Positions 56,501 to 63,961 of a DNA stretch of 64,000 bases are shown here, piece by piece (the stretch's first letter is position 1; every line of letters starts with the position of its first letter). A program made the translations under genes and the position numbers. This DNA is from UBA1660 sp964462035 (GTDB lineage: Bacteria; Myxococcota_A; Polyangia; Polyangiales; Houyiibacteriaceae). The stretch is taken from NCBI GenBank assembly GCA_964462035.1, contig CAYXAP010000026.1:49818-113817 (forward strand). Reading direction: 5' to 3'. The notes under the pieces were generated by a model. That model ran no database searches. It was not told the origin of the DNA and saw only the letters and a list, made by a program, of their open reading frames with translations.

Positions 56501-58830
56501 ACAACGTCTACGTCTGGGACGCTGCCAACAACCTAGTCGAAACACGCAACAACTATCGGCCATGGGACTACCCCGCAGCGATTGCCGCCGAGTACGAGCC
56601 CGAGCGCGCATACGTCACTCACGATGCGCTCTATAGGGTCGTGGGAATCGACTACGAATATCGCAAGGACACCGGCGTCTGGTCGAGCAACTCTGGTCCC
56701 GCCACCGACTGGCGCAACGAGCAATCGCACCCGGCACACTTCAATGCCGATCCCATGAGGCGGCGGCCCGCCCCCATGGTTTCGGCCCAACCGGACCAGC
56801 GCCCGATCAACTTCACCTACCAGTACGACTGGCTGGCGAACCAGACCGAGTGGACCGACGACGCGAACGCCTTCTACGAACGCTCGTTGGGCGCGAACAT
56901 CCTAAACGGCCACGAAGCGGGCAGACGCCCGGCAGCCCTTTACCTCGCCAGCAACATCATGAGCGGCGGCCCGGTCGACCCGATGGTCGATCGCGGCGGG
57001 TGGGTCAGTCTCGAGTACGGCGGGAGCGGGAATGCGCACAGCATGACCGTGCGGGGCCAGTGCCACGACACAGCGCTCGCCTGCGCCGACCCCGGTGGAA
57101 ACGACCCCGAGACTCGAGACGCAGCCCTGGCTCAGACCTGCGTCTGCGATGTCGAGCAGCACTATCAGTACCGCTGGGATGAGCTGAATCGACTAGTAGA
57201 CGCCCGCAGGTACGACCGAACCGGCTCCGGCAGTTGGACCATCGCCACCCGCCAGCGCTATCGGTACGACGGAAGCAACGTTCGAATGGTGAAGGAAAGC
57301 CGCGATCAGATGATCGCCGGCACCGATCCCGAGAACGATGCCACCGACGGACTCGCGCGCGTTGCTCTCTACGTCTACCCTGGAGACTTCGAACGACGCG
57401 GCCTCCTAGTTGGACCGAATGCTGACCACTCCGGGAAGGCGTACGTCGCGACCCTCGGCACAACCGACCTCGGCGCCGAGACACAGTACCTGATCGCGGG
57501 CGCGAGATTGGTCTGGAAGCGGGGTGCCTCTCCAGGCAATGGAGGCACAGGCTTTGAGAACGAGGCTCGATTGACGTACGCCGTCACGAACCTCATCCAA
57601 AGCACGTCGGCGGTCATTGACGTATTCAGCGGCCAGTTGATCGAGCGGGGGACCTACCTCCCGAATGGTGTCCGCGAGACGCTGCGGACCGAAAGAAGCG
57701 AAGGGTTCTCGCTGGAGCCAGCAGGCTTTACAGGAAAGGAAGGGGACGATGAGGTCGGCCTCATCTACTTTGGTGAACGGTACCTCCTGCCGCACATAGG
57801 ACGCTGGGCATCCCCCGATCCACTGCAGGTTCATCAAGGGTCCGGTGGTGAGTTTGGCAACTCGTATCACTACGTCTCGGGAAGTCTTCTTCAAACCAGA
57901 GACCCAGCGGGGCTTTGTGGTACAGGCATCCAATCTATCGATGCGATGTGTGAAGAAGCACTTCGCCCATTTGGCGCGCTAGTAGAGTTCTGGACTGGCG
58001 GCGACTACACCCATGGCTCTGCCTCCACCGGGCACGAGGGAATGGACGGAGTGGGGGGAGCCTACGGCGGAGCGGTTCGAGCTGCTACTCTGCGTTTGAT
58101 ACCGTGGGAGAGCGATTCGTCCGAGTTCTCTGTGGCGGGCGGAGAGATTGGAGCTTCGTTTGTTCCGATTTTCGGAAGCCTAATGGACCTCATCATGGGA
58201 GAGTCCGTCGCAGGGCGACACGTATCCCGCACAGAAGCCGCCTTCAGCCTTGCTCTTGACGTTGGCACGCTGGGCCTTGGGATCGCAGGCGACGAAGCTG
58301 TTCGCGCTGCGGTCCGAGGCAGGCGCGCCCCAACTGCCGGTGAACTGGCGGTCTGGAGGAAGCGCATCCGCGCTCTTCGCTCAGCCCTCGACGTGGCCGA
58401 GACAGAGCTTGAGGGAACGCGGCTTGCTATTCAGAAAATGGAGAGCTTCGGCTGGGAAACAGTTGGTGGGGGACAGTACAACAATTCGGGGCACGGACTA
58501 GACCTCGTCTTCAGGCGTGGCGACGAAATTGCAATACTGGAAGCGAAGAGCGATGTTCTCAAACTCAGAGTTGACACCAACGGCATACAGCAGGGAAGCG
58601 TCGAGTACATTGAAACCCGACTGCGCCGAGCTTTGGCGGCCGGAAAGACCCATATCGGCGATGTGTCCATTGCGGATATCCAGAGGGCGCTTGATGAAGG
58701 TCGAGTTAAGAGCTACGTCAGCACCACCCGCAACGGCGGAGAAGTCTACGAGGTCGACCTTTCCCAGGCACAGAGACGGACGCCCGCCCGAGCTCGACGG
58801 TTGTGTGCTGGCGAAGATCACGGCTGCTGA
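50596..58830 (+). CDS. SpvB / FG-GAP / TcdB-middle / RHS polymorphic toxin, TcB-TcC-like fusion, with nuclease tail
   Basis: A 2744-residue exported protein. After a signal peptide (about 1-35) comes an SpvB domain (about 120-300, TATFSVPIALPAGRNGVQPS). Six FG-GAP/VCBS calcium-loop repeats follow between about 530 and 885 (such as DVNGDGAADVI). Next is a TcdB-middle-like part (about 900-1040, QNGLGASTHLTYGSSADDY), then RHS repeats to the core end RWASPDPLQVH and RDPAGL (about 2403-2436). The variable tail (2437-2744) carries a PD-(D/E)xK-type motif: Asp2636 (GHGLDLVF), Glu2649 and Lys2651 (LEAK). In Tc toxins TcB and TcC are separate or fused proteins that encapsulate and release such a tail. 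The candidate immunity gene follows 15 bases later. Confidence 0.9.
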   Translation: MNLMRTFRRLGPFVAGPLAAVVFLTLGTPYARAQDDAPVDRPAPRSLAIDDVQLPDDVGSDLESSVDRPLSQEEIELQQRLRNADAAQAPTDNPAPEASTYSLPTGEAKSAVTPSRISLPNAEGSIEGMGESFAPVLSSGTATFSVPIALPAGRNGVQPSLGLSYASTGGNSSVGFGWSMSVPFIVRQSDLGLSRYIDENQWHGREDRFFYNGGQELVPVDSAVAAAVDSFGGAYTNTDQRPSDVPNTWQQYRARIEGGFMRFFRSPDSTRWVVQGKDGTRFDFGLLPSTEVPVDLDTAPSLQTEGTDGTGPVYGWFLTRMSDVFGSTVYYRYRASSGGQRYLDDVYYLSPNSCAGIAPAGPSAATSDAARTCTLPLSDYGVRVHVDYEARPDVYTSYTSGWGIAEAERVTRIVVTAAGGMDTVGDRQLVRRYHLTYDDAVFHSLLSSVQVEGRPDVEQTGNTATWYEFTNVDEATALAPGMVGRPLPAMTFDYTEAPAGHIPGHGGVAATVYDIPNSPSVSADAARADLFDVNTDGLPDLVVTDPARYQTSDGAPAAGVFFNGFAGSAATPAYPASFSEAVPVGLPVGLSGTLNLASNTIMPMDVEGDGRSDFLHLPRRDRYGFFAPTRMSDSTTGNSVRPSQQGWRFTYADVVLPTGGDPRIDLVREPQRYRTMDVNGDHLIDILKTSGSSMQTWLNLGMVPGGEGQFGQAIWNETTKAWDLSNDPYETCLMHDGLPLDFSDPELRTTDMNGDGLVDLVRLRRGRLLYWPARGTTETGAPVFGLGPRHCPAGFASGREIRMASAPAELNVDLEGVYLSDVNGDGAADVIQVRFDEVDVWFNEGGEAFTERVTISTPAAPGFSPNVRLADIDGSGTLDIVYTNAGRWQYIDLAGGTRARLLSDVQNGLGASTHLTYGSSADDYIADLVQADDDPTGENFTWSKVDGACDRVLSTTEDTGPGPEERGDCVYRSGGSPVISTVVRQVETDDHFDELGRERNITQTEFAYHDGYYEGIEQEFRGFGATDAIAHGDANHPTAITRKFFRQGRRPSALASDRLADNPREALKGREWLTEVFDETGTYLSSIHGTVRIRHLMQGLDGRGVYYGFICQTDTLRYGTTNGIWGSGSITVPSVETDYAAASDGAVSAPFEEEYRTLEIRMADWAHIRAVAKTVDNVGQILTQEGYGRIADSLGSLPDPVITEIAVPDLPDGHRWQWLPLRQYALGREHCDGSPCRLGFASFDYGFGGTAVRTSVNAEIPDSAPAYQFGGDSFGAEDFGVIHNQALTSSKHFTQWGTPDETCAGGDIALSRDTCARYSSLEHDTAYAQLPLTESFALHRHQTQPYCDDSAPGSTYFCMISTGAVWDRGFGALLTATEPNGRSSSAGYDGLGRITAIHPPTHPGDACPTRPTQTFEYTVLADGLPINMVEGSTHDRCSGNIIRNRSYVDGLGRPRASLQRSEEGIGGGGRKWSQNEIAQLSARGSVTNSYNPAWVLTDPPTAGAAVGVPDEPFVQRYYDAFDRPVRVIERDASESQISYGALETTFLDPLDTGINGSGNDDFLGTGTITRADGHGRTTEQVLVNRLPGQGGLDNQYYRVLTEYRNDGSVLGVKRVQTLDEAPVDYDTATAVAGRQLERRFTYDTIGRRIGTVDPDSDSQDPNNPLGSRGWRYLFNTVGDLIAVRDSRGCGQNFYYDHAGRLVAEDYVECAESELPADHPLMDDALDSDSFAEVGVTPPASVQPDVRHYFDSTPHYVLTGDMPPLPSGTDLVGRLTGTVDRGQRSAVDYDLRGRPTWNARQMAILPDPTGAISAIPQDRPQQADGTLTASPSPRIEREYADHTYISTTAYDRIDRPIGLTLPADPDYGGTGPAPVVGGSMVYNTRGLPQYAYVDVDSWHRQLWYRRYYVSGQERLHYLRGDTGEPTRLTTVNYYDDRLRPTRSQSSRPSALTDSATPGSTEMNAIRFPADNVYVWDAANNLVETRNNYRPWDYPAAIAAEYEPERAYVTHDALYRVVGIDYEYRKDTGVWSSNSGPATDWRNEQSHPAHFNADPMRRRPAPMVSAQPDQRPINFTYQYDWLANQTEWTDDANAFYERSLGANILNGHEAGRRPAALYLASNIMSGGPVDPMVDRGGWVSLEYGGSGNAHSMTVRGQCHDTALACADPGGNDPETRDAALAQTCVCDVEQHYQYRWDELNRLVDARRYDRTGSGSWTIATRQRYRYDGSNVRMVKESRDQMIAGTDPENDATDGLARVALYVYPGDFERRGLLVGPNADHSGKAYVATLGTTDLGAETQYLIAGARLVWKRGASPGNGGTGFENEARLTYAVTNLIQSTSAVIDVFSGQLIERGTYLPNGVRETLRTERSEGFSLEPAGFTGKEGDDEVGLIYFGERYLLPHIGRWASPDPLQVHQGSGGEFGNSYHYVSGSLLQTRDPAGLCGTGIQSIDAMCEEALRPFGALVEFWTGGDYTHGSASTGHEGMDGVGGAYGGAVRAATLRLIPWESDSSEFSVAGGEIGASFVPIFGSLMDLIMGESVAGRHVSRTEAAFSLALDVGTLGLGIAGDEAVRAAVRGRRAPTAGELAVWRKRIRALRSALDVAETELEGTRLAIQKMESFGWETVGGGQYNNSGHGLDLVFRRGDEIAILEAKSDVLKLRVDTNGIQQGSVEYIETRLRRALAAGKTHIGDVSIADIQRALDEGRVKSYVSTTRNGGEVYEVDLSQAQRRTPARARRLCAGEDHGC

Positions 58831-58845
58831 GCCACGGAGAAGCAA

Positions 58846-59469
58846 GTGACACCTGACGAGCGTGACAGGGTTGAGGCGCGCGAAGAAATCGCGCGCTCGT
58901 GGGCCTTACGCGGAAACCCCGCTCAAGAGGCCCGAATTTGGACAGGCACTGTAAAAGACCGGGCCAGAGCCGCGCTGCGAGCGGCGTCTAGAGCGGAGAT
59001 GCTCGAGGACATGTCCAGCTGTCACCAAGCTCTTGTGAGGGTGGAAGAACTCGTTCTTGAGTCCCCTGAGCTGTCGCCGCCGGACGCTTGGAACATCGGG
59101 GACATCGCGCTGCTGGCCGGTTGTCCGGATATCTCCGCGAAGGTGCTGGAGCGGTTCGACCCGAGGGAAGGCACACCATTCTGGAGAGCCTACGTTGCAT
59201 CGCAGCTGTCTCTACACCGGGGCCAGGACTGGAGTCGACCAGCTAGTCTTGTATTGAAGGGCCGCGACAGCCTCTTTCAGGAGCACCTGAAGATGATCGA
59301 GGCGTTGTCGCACGGCGAGAGGCCGGACCTCGCGACTGTCGACCGGGAGTTTTGTGCCCGCAACGAGCAAAAGCGCTGGGTGGACTGGGATCAGTTGGAC
59401 GGGGACCTGGAGTCACCCGTGAAGTGGAACCTACGGAAGGAGGCCGCCCTCCGCCGAGCTGAGCTGTAG
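58846..59469 (+). CDS. Candidate immunity protein for the RHS toxin tail
   Basis: A 207-residue cytosolic protein without signal peptide or membrane helix, starting at GTG with GGAG six bases upstream. It is mostly helical (ARSWALRGNPAQEARIW, then RAALRAASRAEMLEDMSS) and acidic/basic mixed, with possible helical repeats. I do not recognise a family. The call rests on position: it begins 15 bases after the nuclease-tailed RHS gene, on the same strand, which is where toxin-immunity pairs place the inhibitor. Its base composition is as low in G/C as the 3' end of the toxin gene, suggesting they moved together. Confidence 0.62.
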   Translation: MTPDERDRVEAREEIARSWALRGNPAQEARIWTGTVKDRARAALRAASRAEMLEDMSSCHQALVRVEELVLESPELSPPDAWNIGDIALLAGCPDISAKVLERFDPREGTPFWRAYVASQLSLHRGQDWSRPASLVLKGRDSLFQEHLKMIEALSHGERPDLATVDREFCARNEQKRWVDWDQLDGDLESPVKWNLRKEAALRRAEL

Positions 59470-59503
59470 TGGGGCTGCGCAGACAACCTCATGGCACATG
59501 ACT

Positions 59504-60217
59504 TCAGCCGGCCAACAACCGCCCCAACACATGCGCCGCTCGCCGCGCCCCGGCGTGCGCCCGAGCCAGCACCTCCTCGATGCTCGCCCCGCCCGCTCGA
59601 GCGCTGATGGCCGACGCGTGCGTGTTCACCGTCGATGACGAGTTGCCCAGCTTGACCGCCAGCTCCTTCTGTCGCGGGTAGTCCAGCAGGCCGCGGAGCA
59701 CGTCGTGCTGCGCCCGGCTGAGGCCGAGCTCGTCGGACACGCTGGTCGCGCCGAGGGCCTTGGCGAGTCGATCGCACCGGTCCTCGTCGCCGAGGACGTC
59801 GCTGTGGCTGAGCGAGCCGACGACGAGCTCGGCGGCGCTTCGCTTCTCGTCGAGGTCGTCCGCGGAGAGGAGGAAGCCGCGCTCCACGAGGGAGACGGCC
59901 GAGTCGATGTCACAGCGGCGAACGTCGACGACGACGCGGAGGCTCTGGAGCTCCGCGAGCTGGAGCATCCGGTCGGTCAGTCGTCGCCGCTCCGTGAGGA
60001 CCCACTTGGAGCGCAGGCCGACACAGACCGCCGCGGCGCTCCGGCCCGAACGCAGGCGCGCAGAGAGGGCGGCAACACTCGGGACGAACTCGACGGCCGG
60101 GCCGAGGTCCTCTTCCCATCGCGGCCGCAGATGAGAGGACTGCGCCTCACACACGAGGATGCGCCGAATGGAGGGGTGAACGGCAGACCGCTCGAATTGG
60201 GGTTCTGGCGATGGCAT
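59504..60217 (-). CDS. LuxR-type transcriptional regulator with degenerate receiver-like domain
   Basis: About 237 residues from ATG 60217, which has GAGGAG at good spacing; the frame is open upstream to 60367. The first 130 residues have the alternating pattern of a receiver domain (RRILVCEAQSSHLRPRW, then VVVDVRRCDIDSAVSLVERG). The phospho-acceptor Asp is not clear, so it may be an atypical or ligand-independent sensor. The C-terminal helix-turn-helix is LSRAQHDVLRGLLDYPRQKE followed by NSSSTVNTHASAISARAG. It converges on the immunity candidate and diverges from the VWA lipoprotein, so either could be regulated by it. Confidence 0.78.
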   Translation of the reverse strand: MPSPEPQFERSAVHPSIRRILVCEAQSSHLRPRWEEDLGPAVEFVPSVAALSARLRSGRSAAAVCVGLRSKWVLTERRRLTDRMLQLAELQSLRVVVDVRRCDIDSAVSLVERGFLLSADDLDEKRSAAELVVGSLSHSDVLGDEDRCDRLAKALGATSVSDELGLSRAQHDVLRGLLDYPRQKELAVKLGNSSSTVNTHASAISARAGGASIEEVLARAHAGARRAAHVLGRLLAG

Positions 60218-60549
60218 GACGGCTCCTCGCCCTCCAGAGGGGGGCGTTCGGAGCTCCTTCTCGCCGTCACGTTCCATCGGTTGCGTCCTCGCAGCAGGTC
60301 TCGACACCGGGCCCAGCGGGGGCAAGGCGAGGCGGGTGTACGTATCTCGCACAGCGAAGTGAGTCAAATCGCCACGGCTACAGTTTGCTTGTTCGCCAAA
60401 TTGGCGACCTGACGATCCGAGGTGGGCGTAGCCCCGGAGCGGGATTCACGCGACGGATTCCGGCATTTCAGTCGGTTACTCGCGAGAGTTCCGTCACGTT
60501 CGAGCGGTGCACACGCCCATACAGTGGGCGCCTTCTCTGGAGGTTGGTC
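60218..60549. other. Divergent intergenic region with palindromes
   Basis: A 332-base region between the LuxR-type gene and the VWA lipoprotein gene. No gene was seen in it. It holds the palindrome at 60393-60407, a CTCGCGAG dyad near 60480-60487, and probably promoters for both flanking genes, none of which matches a clear consensus. Confidence 0.45.
60393..60407. promoter_or_regulatory. 15-bp palindrome TCGCCAA-A-TTGGCGA
   Basis: Two perfect 7-bp arms around a central A, between divergent genes. The arm TCGCCAA is the first seven bases of the TCGCCAAAAC motif repeated at 38374-38463, so the same or a related DNA-binding protein might recognise both places. A chance resemblance is possible since the shared part is only seven bases. 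Confidence 0.4.
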
Positions 60550-61551
60550 GTGAATCGAGGACGCAGTTGGATCCTTCTGGTCGGCATTGGTGCCGTCGCC
60601 ATCGGGTGTGGGGACGACGGTCGCCGCATCGGTGATCGCACGGACGGAACCGGCGACATGTCCCTCCCGCCCGGCGTCGACGGCGGCCCGCCCCGTGACT
60701 GGGGTCCGCGGGGCAGCGACGGCTGCGACAAGATGGACATCCTCTTCGTCATCGACGACTCGGGCTCCATGGCCGAGGAGCAGGCCAACCTGGTCAGCAA
60801 CTTCCCGCGCTTCATCGAGATCCTCGACGCTTACCGCACCGACACCGGGAACCCGCTCGACTACCGCCTCGGCGTGACCACCACGGGCAGGGATCTCACG
60901 ACCCTTCTCAACGTCTCGATCATGGGCATGACCACGACCATGACCTTGAACGAGAGCGGACCGAACGGGGAGCTACTGCAGGAATGTGGCATGCCCCGAA
61001 AGTGGATCGAGACCGCCGACAGTGACGTCTCCGGGACGTTCTCCTGCGTCGCCGAGGTGGGCACCGGCGGCTCCGGCACCGAGATGCCCCTACTGATGAC
61101 CGAGTGGGCGCTCACCGAGCGTGTCGCGGACGGCTCGAACGCTGGCTTCCTGCGTGAGGACGCGCTGCTTGCCGTGGTCATCCTGACGGACGAGGACGAC
61201 TGCTCCCGCCCCGAGGACACGATCGAGCTCAACATCGACTTCTCGATGCTCGCGACCGCCGCAGACACTTGCGACCCGTCTGCCACCCTTCCCGTCAGCC
61301 GCTTCCTGAACACGCTGGACGCCGTGAAGGGCGACCGCGGCCGTTGGGCCGGCGCCATCATCGCCGGTCCCACCAACTGCAGCTCCAGCTTCGGCGACGC
61401 CGTGGCCGCCGACCGCCTCCAGCAGTTCGCGACCGAGGCCGGCGACAACGTCGTCTTCAGCTCGATCTGCGAGGGCGACCTCAGCGGCGCGCTCATGACG
61501 GCCATCGACACCTTCGAAGCCGCCTGCGACACCTTCCCGCCCCTCATCTGA
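60550..61551 (+). CDS. Lipoprotein with von Willebrand factor A domain
   Basis: About 333 residues from GTG 60550, supported by GGAGG six bases upstream; the frame is open to 60385. The signal peptide ends in a lipobox (VGIGAVAIGC), followed by an Asp/Gly/Pro linker. The VWA domain starts near residue 62 (MDILFVIDDSGSMAEEQANL) with the metal-ion-dependent adhesion site Asp69-x-Ser71-x-Ser73 and continues to VVILTDEDDCSRP. Such lipoproteins are frequent in myxobacteria and probably mediate metal-dependent surface contacts. No operon partner is obvious beyond the gene 25 bases downstream. Confidence 0.88.
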   Translation: MNRGRSWILLVGIGAVAIGCGDDGRRIGDRTDGTGDMSLPPGVDGGPPRDWGPRGSDGCDKMDILFVIDDSGSMAEEQANLVSNFPRFIEILDAYRTDTGNPLDYRLGVTTTGRDLTTLLNVSIMGMTTTMTLNESGPNGELLQECGMPRKWIETADSDVSGTFSCVAEVGTGGSGTEMPLLMTEWALTERVADGSNAGFLREDALLAVVILTDEDDCSRPEDTIELNIDFSMLATAADTCDPSATLPVSRFLNTLDAVKGDRGRWAGAIIAGPTNCSSSFGDAVAADRLQQFATEAGDNVVFSSICEGDLSGALMTAIDTFEAACDTFPPLI

Positions 61552-61576
61552 GCGGCCTCAGGGGACCGGAGTCCTC

Positions 61577-62428
61577 GTGGGTCACTCGAACGCGATGGAG
61601 CTGCTGCAAGCGCACCCGCTCCTAGCCCATGACGCCGTCGCGGCGATGGCCGGTCACTCTCGGCTCGTCGAGCGTGCGCGCTCGGACGCCACTGCCGCCG
61701 GCTCGGAGGAGTGGTTTCTCTGCGACTCGCTGGTTCGTCATGTGCGGAGGCTGTGCGCCGAGGGTTGGCGCGCGGGGGACGGCGGAGACGCCCGCGCGAG
61801 GGAAGCCTTGGCCGCATGGATCGGGGACGTGGAGCCGATGGGCGAGCCTTGGTCCACCCTCTGCAGCCGCACCTCGAAGCTACTGCTCGATGCTACCGAG
61901 CTCGTGGGATGGGTCCCAAGGCAGCTCGAAGATGTCGTGCCGTACCTGAACCGAGCGTGCGACGGAATCGCGCTTCCGAGCCGATCGCATGTACCGGTGT
62001 GGGAGCCGACCATCCACCGACAAGGCGCCACGACCTTTCCTGAGCTCGTCGGGCGGATGTGTACGGCCCTGGACGCGGTCCACGTGGGTCCAGCCCACCC
62101 ACGAGACCTCGACATCTTCTACATCCGCCTCGACTGCGAATGGCACCGGTTCTTCTTCGACGCAGGGGTGCTTTTCTGGCCTGGGGCGCGTCGAAACCGA
62201 TTCGCGTGGACGATCAACGACCTGTGCCCCGTGCAGGGGGAGGTCATCGAGCTCGTCGATCTGCTCGCGCCCCTTCGATTCTGCGAAAGCCCGGTGTCCG
62301 ACATCTCGAGGGACGCGGAGAGGCTCCGCATCGAGTTCGCCAACGGCGCGCGCATGGAGGCATCGCACCGCGCGAACCTCGACTGCGGCGCTCGGGTCTC
62401 GCTGACACCCGCGACGTCGCAAACCTAG
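61577..62428 (+). CDS. Unknown soluble protein
   Basis: About 283 residues from GTG 61577, which has GGAG six bases upstream; ATG at 61595 (MELLQAHP) is an alternative. The first half is helical, and the second half has a beta-rich part with aromatic segments (DIFYIRLDCEWHRFFFDAGV, then FAWTINDLCPVQGEVIEL). No signal peptide, membrane helix or known motif was seen. It follows the VWA gene by 25 bases and its stop is four bases from the convergent oxidoreductase gene. Confidence 0.6.
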   Translation: MGHSNAMELLQAHPLLAHDAVAAMAGHSRLVERARSDATAAGSEEWFLCDSLVRHVRRLCAEGWRAGDGGDARAREALAAWIGDVEPMGEPWSTLCSRTSKLLLDATELVGWVPRQLEDVVPYLNRACDGIALPSRSHVPVWEPTIHRQGATTFPELVGRMCTALDAVHVGPAHPRDLDIFYIRLDCEWHRFFFDAGVLFWPGARRNRFAWTINDLCPVQGEVIELVDLLAPLRFCESPVSDISRDAERLRIEFANGARMEASHRANLDCGARVSLTPATSQT

Positions 62429-62432
62429 CGCC

Positions 62433-63416
62433 TCAGGGGACGAGCACGACCATCTTGCCGCCGGCCCGATTCCCGTCCATCGCGCGGTGGGCGTCGGGGA
62501 GCTGGTCGAAGGACCAGACCGGGCCGGTCGTGAAGGCGAGCTCGCCGCGCTCGACCAGCGTCACGTAGCGCTGGAGCTGCTCGGCGCCGATGTCACCGGC
62601 GCCGCCGGAGTACGAGGTGAGCCGGACGCCGGTCGGGATCTGCTCCATCGGGCGGAAGGCCGGGAGCTCCCACTCGCCGCCGAGGATGCCGGTCATGCAG
62701 ACCACACCGCCCGGTCGCGCACAGTGGAGCGAGTCGAGGAGCGTCTTGGTCCCGATGAGCTCGAGCACGCGATCGATGCCGGCGGGGCGAGACTCGCGAA
62801 GGCGGTGGGCGAGCCCGCCGTCGTCGATGAGGACCTCGTCGGCACCAGCGGCTTCGAGCATCCCGACCTTCGCCTGGCTGCGCGAGGTCGAGAGCACGGT
62901 GAGGCCGGCCTGTTTCGCCATCGCGAGGGTGGCGAGCCCGATCGAGGAGGTACCGCCGCGGATGAGCAGGGTCTCGCCGCTCTGGACCCCGAGGCCCGTG
63001 TGAAGCGAGCCATGGCAGGTCTGGAGCATCTCCGGGAGCGCCCCGAGCCGATCCCAGGGCAGCTCGGTCTCCAGCGGGAAGACGTTCTCCTCGTCCACGC
63101 AGGTGTACTCCGCGTACGAGCCATCGAACTGCCGCCCCATGCCGCCCATCATCGCGGCGACTCGCTGGCCGGGCTCGAGCCCGGTTCCGGGGGCGTGCAC
63201 CACCTCACCGACGCACTCGATTCCCAACACCCGCGGCAAGCGCACGCTCGGTGACTCGCCGATCCGGGTGAAGTACTCCGAGCGGTTGAGCCCGAAGGCC
63301 CGGACCCGGATGAGCACCTCGCCCTGCCCTGGTTCGACGATCGGCAGCTCCTCGAGCACGAACGCCTCGGGTCCGCCGGGCTGGTGAAGCCTCCAAGCTC
63401 TCATCGTCGTCGACAT
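62433..63416 (-). CDS. MDR-superfamily zinc-free oxidoreductase (quinone oxidoreductase-like)
   Basis: A 327-residue protein. The GroES-like N-terminal domain (QPGGPEAFVLEELPIVEPGQ, then RVLGIECVGEVVHAPGTG) is followed by the Rossmann domain (LIRGGTSSIGLATLAMAKQA) with the glycine motif and an NADPH-type loop (STSRSQAK). The zinc ligands of alcohol dehydrogenases are missing, as in quinone oxidoreductases and enoyl reductases. It likely reduces a quinone or activated alkene with NADPH in the cytosol. It starts at ATG 63416 and stands alone on this strand. Confidence 0.9.
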   Translation of the reverse strand: MSTTMRAWRLHQPGGPEAFVLEELPIVEPGQGEVLIRVRAFGLNRSEYFTRIGESPSVRLPRVLGIECVGEVVHAPGTGLEPGQRVAAMMGGMGRQFDGSYAEYTCVDEENVFPLETELPWDRLGALPEMLQTCHGSLHTGLGVQSGETLLIRGGTSSIGLATLAMAKQAGLTVLSTSRSQAKVGMLEAAGADEVLIDDGGLAHRLRESRPAGIDRVLELIGTKTLLDSLHCARPGGVVCMTGILGGEWELPAFRPMEQIPTGVRLTSYSGGAGDIGAEQLQRYVTLVERGELAFTTGPVWSFDQLPDAHRAMDGNRAGGKMVVLVP

Positions 63417-63504
63417 CGCTGCGCTCCGGAACTGCCAGGGTCCAGCCGACGTTCTCCCCTGCGTACGTCGGGCACCGACCTGGCAGCGGAAGGATATCGT
63501 TCAG

Positions 63505-63876
63505 ATGGTGACCAACCACAACACTTGGCGCGCGGCTGTCGCGCTCGCTCTGCTTCCCAGTGCCGCGATGACCGCCGGCCTGGTGCTGCTCCTTCGAAGT
63601 CCCGCCGAGTATGCGACGACCTTCAGGGCTCAGCCCGTCTGCGCCGACGTGATCTCAACATCGGCGGCCGGCCGCGTGCTCCTGGGGCCCATGGCTCTGA
63701 GCATGCCCAATGGCGGCACGCCGTACGTTGCTCCGGTCACTTCCGCTTCGGTGGCGATGGCTTGTCTCCTCGTCTTGGCAGTCGGGGCGTTCCTTCCGGG
63801 CCGACGGTGGATCGCGTTCGTCTCCGTCATCGCATGGCTCGGACTGGGGCTCTTGGACGTCCTAGCCACCGTCTAG
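63505..63876 (+). CDS. Small integral membrane protein of unknown function
   Basis: A 123-residue protein with about three hydrophobic helices (residues roughly 9-30, 77-95 and 101-120) and a central loop carrying one Cys. GGAAGGAT lies upstream of the ATG at a somewhat long spacing. No family was recognised. It diverges from the oxidoreductase gene. Confidence 0.6.
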   Translation: MVTNHNTWRAAVALALLPSAAMTAGLVLLLRSPAEYATTFRAQPVCADVISTSAAGRVLLGPMALSMPNGGTPYVAPVTSASVAMACLLVLAVGAFLPGRRWIAFVSVIAWLGLGLLDVLATV

Positions 63877-63961
63877 CTCGTGGCGGGCTCTTCGCGCCCT
63901 CGGTCGCGAGCGTTGACACGGCGAGCCCCGCGACGTACGTGCCGGCCTCGGAGTTATTGCG

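Noticed and set aside
63913..63941. TTGACA as a full promoter before the right-edge gene
   Set aside because: The hexamer is perfect but no acceptable -10 follows at 16-18 bases, so it is only mentioned with the partial gene.
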